This document shows, piece by piece, positions 10,804-19,822 of a stretch of 64,000 bases of DNA. The translations under genes were made by a program, and so were the position numbers. Location: NCBI GenBank assembly GCA_024516155.1, contig JAJJXM010000059.1, positions 186,001 through 250,000 of the forward strand. Reading direction: 5' to 3'. A model generated the notes under the pieces. It was given only the letters and a program-made list of their open reading frames with translations, was not told the DNA's origin and did no database searches. Numbering within the stretch: position 1 is the stretch's first letter; each line of letters starts with the position of its first letter. This stretch comes from Pyronema omphalodes. Lineage: Eukaryota > Ascomycota > Pezizomycetes > Pezizales > Pyronemataceae.

Positions 10804-12698
10804 CTAGGTTTTCTGGTTGTTCTTCGCATTGCCACCGCTCCATTTCCATTCAATTCCCAATCTCTTGCAAATTGCAGATAGTCTCTCAGTACCTTTCTCC
10901 GATATCCTAATTGACGAGAATCTCCAACCACCGTAATGAATACTAATGCTCTTGAGCTTCTTCAGAGGACCTCTCTCCTTAGCAAGCGCTACATCCTCGA
11001 GCAACTTGAAGAACCTCGGGAATAGCACAGGATACCAGCCGGATCCAAATGGATTTCTCACATCTACCGGTTTCGTTGAGGACAAGAAGATAACTGTATC
11101 GGAAAGATTAAGGTGTAACAATTCCAGGTTCGGGGGTAACAGTTCGAGAAGACTGAAATCATTCGGCCACGGCTGGGGTGATAACGGAAGCAGCGCAGCC
11201 ACATCAATTGCTAGTGTTCTAAGATGAGGGAATTCCTTGAACGATCCAAGGCATCCACTAATGTCTGAACTACTTTCAAACTCACCATAAATATCGATCT
11301 CTTCAAGGGAGTTGCGTACCAGGGGAAGCGCCTTTTTGAGTTGGAGTGCCTTGAAAGCTCGGAAATGCAATTTCTTCAGACTCTTCAGCTTTGGAGTACA
11401 CTTGAGAAGCTCGAAGATGAATTGCGATGTTTCTTCCGGTTCCTCGCATTGAATGTAGATAGCCGTTAGAAGAGGCAAGACCGGGATGTTCTGTGGGGTT
11501 GCTCTAGCAAGGAAAATATCGTCCTGGAAGTGGAATTCTTTCAAGCCTGGCGTGAAACGGAGAAATGAAACGACATTCCAGTCATTATTCGGTGGCTTTC
11601 CCTCACGAGTGTTCGATGTGACGCCCGTAGGCCACCGCCGTTGCTGGTAGGAGTAATCGTCCTCCAGTGGTTGCCAGCGCAACACATCCAGAGATTTTAA
11701 AGGCATATGCTCCCATATTTGTTTTGCCCAGGGTGTTAGAAGATCGGCGTATCCTCCTCCAACGTAACCATGAAAGGTAAGGTAACGTAGCTTGGTCAAA
11801 CGTGAGAAAAGAAGTGGGGTGCACGTGTGCTCGTATAACGCCGAAATTTCTGGTAGACTTGATTCTCTCACAGAATAGTCGAAGGTCTTGCCTGCCGATC
11901 GTTTCCGGTCCATTTCTTGCGCAAACTCCGAGTAGATTTTGATCATGTTTCAGTTCGTTCAAGCTGTACTCGGCAAGTGGATCGGCACGTCGAGTCATTG
12001 TCGGGTGGGTCTCATAGTAGCTCACGTCCTTGATGGACGTCGCCAGGCTCCTATTCTCATCAATCAGACGTAGGAGCTGGCGTATATCCTTCGTGACTAA
12101 AGGATTACTGGTCTTCTGGCGTGGTATCCATACAGACTCGTAGATGACCGGTTGAACAAGGGCACTTAATCTGCGGTTGACTAGTCGAAGGTTGAACAAG
12201 TGACGGTTACAGGTTGCTCGTTCGGATCCTTTCAGGAACCCGATGATCGCCTGAAGGACCTCGGTTGGGAATGTTGACAATGACTTTGCGGAGGCAGAGT
12301 TTAGAATTTGCTTGTTCTTCTTTTTCTTAGACTTCTGCTTTTTACGTTGCACCTGGGACGTAGACGGGTTTGTTCTGTCTTCCTCCGAAGTGGATTGCTC
12401 AGGAAGGTCTGAATCCTGATTTGTGCTGCATGTGGCAATCGCGTCCTCCGGTTGAACAGTTTCGAGATGTGTAGTTTTTTTCTGGTAATCTATTTGTTTC
12501 GCATTTGGATTGTGTTGCGTGGCTGTAGATCCAGCTCGGTTTTTGCCTTTCTTTTCCACTATAATGAAACTCGTTGTGTTAGATGAATGTTATCTGCACT
12601 GGTCTATGCGTGATTGGGGAAGTGTTTTCTCCGTTATAGATCGGCACATTTGCTCATGGGTTCCTGATGAAAGGTTTGAGAGGGACAGCGCACTCACT
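10804..12698 (-). pseudogene. F-box/LRR-like family gene (copy 4), one frameshift
   Basis: Exon 1 ends with A at 12698, the intron is 12697-12559 (GTGAGT donor, CTAAC branch, TATAG acceptor), and exon 2 begins TG at 12558, so the start codon is split. The protein starts M-E-K-K-G-K-N, has a strongly basic tract K-R-K-K-Q-K-S-K-K-K-K and the F-box (F-P-T-E-V-L-Q-A-I-I-G-F-L). The frame changes near 11935-11944 at GATCAAAATC, where the family needs one more or two fewer bases to read H-D-x-K-I-Y-S-E-F. The body then continues in the new frame to a stop at 10804 with all family blocks. Either a pseudogene or a gene needing recoding; copy 11 carries a lesion at the identical site. Confidence 0.75.
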
Positions 12699-12910
12699 TT
12701 CTGCCGTGGGATGTTTCTTCTGTCGTCTGATGTTCACGGTTTGCAGTGCTTCAACGTGTTGTGGAGCATGAAGGAGTGGAGGTTCAAGGCTTCTTGAATA
12801 CGTTATACAAGAGTATGTCCTGGCGTCCGGACAAGCTCAGCCACCCGAGTTTCTCATCCTGTGTTCATCCGACTACGAAATGCGATTTGTTATTGAAATC
12901 GACCCTTACA
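12698..12910 (-). promoter_or_regulatory. conserved 5' leader module of F-box copy 4
   Basis: Read on the minus strand, it holds TGTAAGGGTCGATTTCAAT, then CAGGATG, GGTGGCTGAGCTTGTCCG, GACGCCAGGACATACTCT and the exon end GCAGAAA next to GTGAGT. The same order occurs ahead of six other F-box copies and, in part, the 23-kb CCHC gene. The first ATG opens a six-codon upstream frame (12857-12837, M-R-N-S-G-G then TGA). Downstream of that stop, the main start-codon frame stays open back through exon 1. Confidence 0.65.
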
Positions 12911-13689
12911 TATGCTGATCATAGATACCATAACGGCGGCAAACTCATTCAGAAGCATTCGCACTTCCCTTCATTAACATCATCACCTTATAGCTTGAAG
13001 GGAAGAAAATGTATTTTACTTAAGGAATATGCCCTTTCCAACATTCTACGGCTCCCACGTGTACGGCTGCTGTGATTACTATTCCGAATTCCTACTTATG
13101 ACAATATCTACCGCGCTAGCTCCATGACGATTTTGGTATTAGCTCGGTTCTGAGGATCCCTTACAGGCTTCAAGGTATTATAGGGAAACGGCTTCGTGTT
13201 AAGGCAGGCCCCCTCATCGGTTGTTATAGCTGGATTCGGTTTCTCCTTCCGAAAGTCGCATGTGCACGTTACGTGCAGATTGCTTGACAATATGTTCCGT
13301 GCCGAAGAAAAACCCATTGCCGTACTCCCACATCCCCTTACATCTACGGCTTCCAACAGAAAAGGATAATCCACATTCCTTCGGAAATCTCCAGAACCCT
13401 TGTTTACGGCAACGCATCTGTACATGGAGGGATAAAAAAACTTTGCATTTTTAATTTGCATTCACACTTTTCACTTTTCATCTGTCGCCACGCAGCAGTG
13501 CAACAGAGGAAGAGTGCCCACCTACCAAAATAAATGGTCGCCACAACGACGCAGCCACACCGCTGACTAAAACACAGACAGATGCGCATCACAAAATTGC
13601 AAGCGCGTACCGCTGCTGCACTGTGTAGAGATGTGGTTTTGCTTCAAGACTCGAAAACACAGCGTGATAATTCACTTGGGCATTGAAGG

Positions 13690-13956
13690 ATGGATGAAAT
13701 GTTGAATTTACGTGTTATGTGTTATTTTACAATGTTATCCTGTATCTCTATATCTCAGATTTGTCCTTTCTCCGCGTCATGCACCAGAGTTTTCTCCACC
13801 ATGATCTCTACTACCAAGATTGCCACCGCAGAGTGGATACAGGTAAGCAATGCTCCCGCTATGGAGGATGACCCGGAAGGAAGAAGAATAGGCTGGGAAA
13901 CACTGATCAAATCTGAGAACGAGCATGAAGCAGTTCTGATCGAACAAGACGTATAA
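13690..13956 (+). pseudogene. LINE ORF2 C-terminal remnant
   Basis: The last 50 residues contain I-A-T-A-E-W-I and, later, G-W-E-T-L. They align with the C terminus of the LINE at 49-51.5 kb, which has L-A-T-A-E-W-A followed by D-W-G-T-L, with the same spacing to the stop. The N-terminal part of this frame has no clear match. It lies inside the 13.4-14.4-kb inverted-repeat element. The purine-rich stretch 13990-14290 that follows may be its 3' untranslated region. Confidence 0.55.
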
Positions 13957-14288
13957 TGCTGTAAAAAAACAAACACCAAAGACAGATACATAGACAAGCC
14001 GAAGAAGTGAGAGGAAGAAGAGAAAAGGATGAGACGAAAACTGAAGAGAGGCGAGTGGGGAAGTCTGAAAAGAAGAGGAAAAAGGCTAGGGCGAAGTGAG
14101 AGAGGCGGGGAGAAGGGGAGCGGAGATGAGTGAAACGGAGCAGAGAAGAGAGGAGCGAGAGAAGAGGAGCGGTGAGAAGAGGAGCGGCGAGAAGAGGAGC
14201 GGCGAGGAAAAAGGGGAGAGAAAGAAGAGCAGAGGAGAGCTGGGGAAGCAGAGGAGAGCTTGGGAGAGCAGAGGAGAGCTGGGGAGAG

Positions 14289-14308
14289 TAGGGTTAGGGT
14301 AACCCTAA
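14289..14308. repeat. short head-to-head telomere-like motif
   Basis: TAGGGTTAGGGT is followed directly by AACCCTAA, i.e. about two TTAGGG-type units meeting an inverted unit. Many fungi use TTAGGG telomeres. The stretch is short enough to be chance or a trace of end repair. Confidence 0.35.
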
Positions 14309-14440
14309 TCAGGAGTGTGGCTGTGTCGTTGCGTTGAAACAGATGAAACCTGAAAAATGAAAATTGCAAATGCAAATTAAAAATGCAAAAGTGTTTTTGT
14401 CCCTCCATGTACAGATGCGTTGCCGTACTTGTTGTTGTTT

Positions 14441-14446
14441 TTTATT

Positions 14447-14487
<41 letters not shown>

Positions 14488-14872
14488 TTTATTTATTTAT
14501 TTATTTATTTATTTTTTATTTATTTATTTATTTATTTATTATTTATTTATTTATTTTTTATTATTTATTTATTTATTTATTTATTTTTTATTTATTTATT
14601 ATTTATTTATTTATTTATTTATTTATTATTTATTTATTATTTATTTTATTTATTTATTTATTTATTTCTTTATTTCTTTATTTATTTTATTTATTTTTTA
14701 TTTATTTATTTCTTTATTTATTTATTTATTTCTTTATTTTTTTCTTTATTTATTTATTTATTTATTTCTTTTTATTTTCTTTATTTATTATTTCTTTCTT
14801 ATTTATTTATTTATTATTTTTTTCTTTATTTATTTATTTATTTATTTATTTATTTTTTTTCTTTTCATTTTT

Positions 14873-14907
<35 letters not shown>

Positions 14908-14980
14908 TTTCTTTCTTTATTTATTTATTTATTTATTATTTATTTTTTATTTATTTATTTTTTTTTTATTTATTTATTTA
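14441..14980. repeat. TTTA microsatellite array, about 540 bp
   Basis: Nearly uninterrupted TTTA units with variants such as TTTCTTTA and expanded T runs towards the right end. It lies between the 13.4-kb element and the F-box remnant at 15.0 kb. All three plus-strand frames are open across it and give F/L/I/Y-rich translations that are by-products of the repeat. Confidence 0.95.
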
Positions 14981-14988
14981 CAACTAGT

Positions 14989-15114
14989 TCAATGGACTGC
15001 CATAACAACCTCCAGCGATCTCAGTGGTGATCGCTCCCAGATATCAGTGGAAATGGTGTAAGAAGATAGGCGTATCTTCCTCCGATGTAACCGTTGAACT
15101 CAAACTCACTTAGG
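14989..15114 (-). pseudogene. F-box/LRR-like gene remnant (copy 5, internal piece)
   Basis: Two short segments match the family. The first contains L-S-E-F-E-F-N-G-Y-I-G-G-R-Y-A-Y-L-L-T-P. The second, in another frame, contains D-I-W-E-R-S-P-L-R-S-L-E-V. This is the G-Y-[VI]-G-G block followed by the I-W-x-R-M-P-L-[RK]-S-L-E block of other copies. The piece ends at the TTTA array and starts at the TA-flanked element 15117-17185. On the far side of that element lies an F-box leader in the same orientation, so both probably come from one destroyed gene. Confidence 0.75.
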
Positions 15115-15116
15115 TA

Positions 15117-17185
15117 CACTTGCAAAAAAAGGGGGGTTTTGGAAATGTTTTTGAAATGTTTTTTCATGCGAGAAAGGTTTTCAGCGCCATGTAGACATTT
15201 TTTCACGCTGGAAGCGTGAATATCGAAAGCGTTCTTTCGTGCAGACTCTTTGAGCGCTGAAAACACATTGCAGCATCTAAACATAGGCATACTTAGAGAA
15301 CGCCATAACACTTCGTATGTTTTAGGTGGTCTGTAGCGCTTTGTCCAATAATCCATTTTTGAATTCAATACTGTATATACTGTCGAAATGGTTTTTCAAC
15401 TGCTGCAAAATATACAATGACATCTTTAATGTTTACCAGGCGAAGATAAACGTAGAAGAAAACAGATTGGCTCTGGTCTAGAGTCTAGACGTGTAGTTCT
15501 CACGACAGCATTTGCATCATCACTCCTGGAGTACTACTACCGCTTTGCGCTATGTGGAAGCATTTTTCTCCTTTCAATTTTTTTCTGCAACGTCGGAAGT
15601 GATATGAAGAAACTGCCTATCACTCTAGCTTCTGTGAGGCCCAACTCCAGCAGTGGTTCACCGCCGCTGAGTACTGGCAGAAGGTATACCTCGCCATGAT
15701 GCTACAGTGTGACAGTTGTGTGAGATGTATGAGAAAATAAATTTTTATCACTCATTTCCCACTCAAATTGAATTATTAATTTGGCAATTGATGCTGTTGA
15801 AAACCTTTGTGAACAAAGTTGAGAAGTTACAAGTCTACACTTCGTGATGGTTTCCCCGGCATTGCATACCGGGGGATGCAGAATCAAGTAATGCCGCATT
15901 AACTCAGCCCCCGATCTTCTTGTGAAAACAATATAGATACTGAGGCAAGTTGATTGAGTTGTCTCTTCGTTTTGACCCTTTATGCATTTGTGAACCTTTC
16001 ATTTTGATGACAAGTACTTGTCCAGCGATATTCCAACACTTCTCTTCCTCCACACTCTTCCACTTTGTCTGCCATGAGACTTCCTTCGCTTTCTTGTCCC
16101 GGTCTATCACATTTCTCTCACTCCAACATCCAACCCCCAATCGCCACCTCCACCTCTTCCCAGCGCACCGTGTACAAAGTGCTAATCGAGTAACAGGTAC
16201 AGTCTTTTCCGAAAAGAATTCCATATATGCATACGCAGTTCAGGTTAGCTAGGACAAATTGCGGATTCTACCACAACGCGCGAATCATTCCTGCAAGCAT
16301 CAGAGGGCTGACACCTATCCAGGCCGATGCATTTTCATAGGATTCTAAAGAACCAACACTGTGTAAGAATTTCACTAATAGACACTGCGTGTGGGAATAC
16401 GTGTTGACTTTATTGTAGCAACTTCGTGGAGCCACCCCCGATACCTGATTCCCTCTGGGATCAGCCATATTCAGTAAGCAACCATTCTACAAAACCACCT
16501 TCAGGAAATTTAACTCAAAAAATCACATTTGATGTATACAATAGGTTTCAAGAATCTTCCGACACGATGCCCTGGTGATAGGCCATTTGAAATAGATGAA
16601 GATAAAATGATCGGACTGGATGTCACCTTAATACCAAGGAAATCATGTCTGTATCTCAAGGAATGTTCATCATCCGTGTGACTTGTTTTAATTGTGGTGC
16701 TAGTAATGTGGATAATCACGTCAATTTAAATGAATCGGTCTTTCAAGTGAATTTAGTGCAGAGCTAATGTGATGCGGCTAGTCCTCATTCAGGAGTTGTT
16801 CTTCAACCGTTATTTTTCAAAAAGGTTTGCATATTGTTCAAAATCGCTTTTGAAAACGCTTTCGAAAACGCATCTGAAAACTCTTCCGATTGCAAAATGT
16901 TTGTGACGGTAACCATTCAAAAATGTTACATGTTTTGCAAAAATAAAGAATTTTTCAGTGCATAATGTTTTGGAAAAACTAGACATTACAAATGCTTAGA
17001 CATTTTCAATTGCAATACCGGATAGAAATGACTAAACATTTATCTTATGAATACGCATTGCACCCGCCTTCTAACTCTTTTTTGATGCTACCGCCCGAAG
17101 ACGCCTTACCCTCAACGATAACGCGTTAGACCCGTCAGGTTACGTCTGTGGATGCGTTTTCAAAACCCCCCTTTTTTTGCAAGGG
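15117..17185. mobile_element. 2.07-kb TA-flanked inverted-repeat transposon
   Basis: The left end CACTTGCAAAAAAAGGGGGG and the inverted right end CCCTTGCAAAAAAAGGGGGG differ by one base, and the match continues through TTTTG. TA flanks both sides (15115-15116 and 17186-17187). Inside both ends are runs of GAAAACGC/GAAATGTT-type repeats. The longest internal frames are about 100 codons without recognisable transposase motifs, so it is non-autonomous or decayed. It sits between an F-box leader (17276 upward) and an F-box body remnant (below 15114). Confidence 0.65.
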
Positions 17186-17275
17186 TATCTTGACATCTCG
17201 CTTGAAATAGCTCAATGAGGATTTTTGTTACTTCCATGCCACTTAAGATTCCTTACGGAGTATCCAGACACTTAC

Positions 17276-17470
17276 TTTCGAAATTTGATCTTGACGGATT
17301 GCAAAGCTAGAACTTGTGGCGGAGGATGATGAGGTTGAGGTAACGGACGTTTCGACCCAGTCTTATAAGAGTATTTGTTGGTACCAGGACAAGCTTCGCC
17401 ACCGCAGTTTTCCAACCCGATGTTCGTCTGATAATCACACGCGGCTCATCAATGAACTCGACCCTTACAT
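17276..17470 (-). promoter_or_regulatory. F-box leader exon without its gene (5' part of copy 5)
   Basis: On the minus strand this contains TGTAAGGGTCGAGTTCAT, then GGTGGCGAAGCTTGTCCT, a CTTATAAGACT block and AACGTCCGTTACCTCAACC. The last block matches the leader of the 57-kb gene almost base for base. The exon ends TTTCGAAA next to a GTAAGT donor, so the split start would be available, but no acceptor or F-box follows. The 15.1-17.2-kb transposon comes next. Confidence 0.65.
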
Positions 17471-18204
17471 TTGCATGTCCCGTAAGTGACGTCCTAAAAG
17501 TGCTAGTCCGCTGCACTTCCCAATAGCTACGACACAGCGTTGCAGCTTTTCTTCACGACCCTGCATTATACTCAAGACACATGTTATCTCAAGCCATTGA
17601 GAGATCCCATGTCGTTACTCCTACACGCACATTATCATGTCTCAATTGGGTTGTATGTATAACAAATGTCTACCGGACTCACAATTTAAGTTCCGACAGA
17701 AATGAGACAAGCAACCGGAGTTGAGAAGCAATCACATCATGGCCGGCAATATCAACGCTTCTTAACTGAATAGTCAGTTGCAGAGGCCGTTCATTTGTGC
17801 TCCTTTATAATATTGTGCTTAAATGAATAGGTTATACAAAAGAAGTAGAATTATAGACCAGCGTAAGAAAATAAATGCATACTAAAATAAGGCTGCCGTA
17901 GCCACAACTACATTCTGCGTACGATCAAAATAAGAATGGTTACATTGATACCTCCGGACGCACTCATTTGTGCATTACTTGGGTGTTCATTCATCACTGT
18001 CGTTACAGAAATAGCAATACTTCGCCGTCGTAAGTGAAAGGCGACTTTAATTGCTCATGGGTTTGACGATCTCCAGGCGTATGACGAGATCTGTTCCTTC
18101 TGACATCTTTCATTTCCATTGATCTTTCTGTTTAATTTTTGTTTATTTCAACCGTACTTTGCACCATGTCGTCGTCAGTACATTCTGTGTCGGTTATCAT
18201 TGTA

Positions 18205-18320
18205 AGCTAATGCACTCGCGACCTAAGCGAGCCTACCGATCGTCGCATCAAATCGCGTTTGCAGGGATTCACCTCGCGTCGCGTTAGATACTGCCAGGGT
18301 GCACCAGTCAACGAGAGATG
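18205..18320 (+). repeat. dispersed short repeat, copy a
   Basis: Contains CTAAGCGAGCC, then about 30 bases later CGCGTTTGCAGGGATTCACC and TCGCGTCGCG. The same two blocks recur at 36.2, 36.6, 40.1 (minus strand), 41.1 and 48.4 kb, and the second block alone at 22.2 and 61.7 kb. Length about 110 bp. A Pol III-derived SINE is possible, because GGGATTCGCGTC loosely resembles a B box, but this is not established. Confidence 0.6.
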
Positions 18321-18877
18321 TACGCGTCTTGTGATGGCGCAAAGATAGAATTGTGATCGTCAATGCCAGTGATTAAAGTAGCCATGAACTGATGGATCGA
18401 TTTCAGCCATCGATTTTTGTTCTATGTGTTTCTATCGTGTATATCTCCCTCTGTAGATGCCTATAGCTAGATCACCATCGTTCTCAATGAATGCACTCTT
18501 CCACCTCCACCTTTCTCTCGCATTCCCGTGTCACAATTGCGGTGTGAGCACGGGTCGATATTTTAAAACCTAACATTTGTCTCTGGAGGGTCGAACGGAA
18601 CACTACTTTGTATATGCACCGTGTCCGCGAATTCTTTGACCCCGACCCTTCGAAAAGCTCTTGGCATCTTCACTTTTCCATTTCAGTATCGTTCGAGCAT
18701 TTCTTGATCGTACCTTCCACGCCTTGCTGACTCCCTGACAGACAAACTCCTACGCACAGAGTTAGCAACATCTGCTGTCACCTGATACATCCTTCAAGAA
18801 CACCACCACATCACTTATTCGTATGGTAAACGATTGCAGATACGATCCGTTTCTGTTTCGCATCGTCAACCGGTCTG

Positions 18878-19822
18878 ATGGATACTCCGCTTGCCGCATC
18901 CGCATATCCTCGTCAGGAAGGATTGTCTGTAAATCGCAAACAAGATAAACAGCCTTTTGAAGACTTCTCGGAGATGTTCGAAATTCTAGACGGTCAAATT
19001 ATGACAGCCAAGAACTTAAAAAATACGGTGGTGCAATTTATCATCCAGATGCATCTTCAGGCCAAGGCATACGCTAAACCTATGGAGGAGACAACGCCAC
19101 TGAAGAAACTTCTTGCCCTTGTCAAGACGCACATTAATGATCTTATTCTGCAGAAAGAAGACAGCGAAAAGAAGATTGCCGAGATTATACGTGAACATCA
19201 TGAGAGCACAACGAAACTTGCCCAGCGAATTGGTATGCTTGAGCAAGAACAAGCAGGGCTACAGCAGGCAATAGAGTGTATGTCAGACAGGAATCGCGAG
19301 TTACAGAACGGTGCTTGCCTGACGGACAACGATGTGGGCTCTACAGATGTGGCCACAGCACTTCTGAAGCATCAGGAAATAGCACATGAGTTTCAGCAGG
19401 TCAAAAACAATATTCAATGCGAGGCTCTGAAACTGTCGGCAGAGATGGACAACATTGTACACGCTATTCAGACAGACATAGCACAGAATGAAAACACGAT
19501 GAAGGAATTGCTGCAGAATGACGTTTCCGCAACAAGGAAGGTTTTACAGGTTGAGGCAGTGCGATCACAAGAGATTTCCGATAAGAATGTTGAAGGGTAT
19601 GTCGAATCAGTGGCAGAACAATTTCCATCGAATGCACCAACGCTACTGCTGTTGATAAGGGATGTTATCATAGAATACATCAAGCGAAATAAAGAGATCA
19701 TAACTGGCCTTGCAGACGATGGAAAGACGATGGATCCACCGTGCAGTTCAGTTGAGAAGGTGGATAAAGCAAAGTCCTCATTGGTGTCTGCATTTCATGA
19801 AACACTGCCATTGCATTGCTGA
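18878..19822 (+). CDS. coiled-coil protein, 314 residues, function unknown
   Basis: A clean open frame from an ATG, rich in Glu, Lys and Gln, with heptad-like spacing of Leu and Ile over roughly residues 75-145 and 165-235, so long coiled coils are likely. No catalytic or zinc motif is visible and I do not recognise the family. It is the only gene of its kind here and has no F-box leader module upstream. Its end overlaps the start of the F-box frame at 19816 by 7 bases. A possible acceptor (CTGAC, then AAAAGCAG at about 19832) might join it to that frame in one transcript, but no obvious donor was found. Confidence 0.6.
   Translation: MDTPLAASAYPRQEGLSVNRKQDKQPFEDFSEMFEILDGQIMTAKNLKNTVVQFIIQMHLQAKAYAKPMEETTPLKKLLALVKTHINDLILQKEDSEKKIAEIIREHHESTTKLAQRIGMLEQEQAGLQQAIECMSDRNRELQNGACLTDNDVGSTDVATALLKHQEIAHEFQQVKNNIQCEALKLSAEMDNIVHAIQTDIAQNENTMKELLQNDVSATRKVLQVEAVRSQEISDKNVEGYVESVAEQFPSNAPTLLLLIRDVIIEYIKRNKEIITGLADDGKTMDPPCSSVEKVDKAKSSLVSAFHETLPLHC

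Larger units (their letters stand above)
13407..14425. mobile_element. TA-flanked inverted-repeat element containing a LINE remnant
   Basis: The left end CGGCAACGCATCTGTACATG and the inverted right end are identical over the first 26 bases, and the imperfect inverted repeat runs about 80 bases. Each end is flanked by TA (13405-13406 and 14426-14427), as for Tc1/mariner-like transposition. Length is 1019 bp. No transposase is encoded. A piece of LINE 3' coding sequence lies inside (13690-13956), so the element either received an insertion or carries captured sequence. A TTTA array starts directly beyond the right end. Confidence 0.6.

Noticed and set aside
13755..14408. A 217-codon minus-strand frame rich in Ser, Leu and Phe
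   Set aside because: It is the antisense of a purine-rich LINE-like 3' region inside an inverted-repeat element; low complexity, no family.
14364..15061. Three overlapping plus-strand frames of 207-215 codons rich in Phe, Leu, Ile and Tyr
   Set aside because: They are translations of the TTTA microsatellite in all three frames. No conserved pattern, start context or flanking gene supports a membrane protein.
18205..18320. tRNA gene in the dispersed repeat
   Set aside because: GGGATTCGCGTC resembles a T-loop only loosely, and no acceptor stem or anticodon arm can be drawn.
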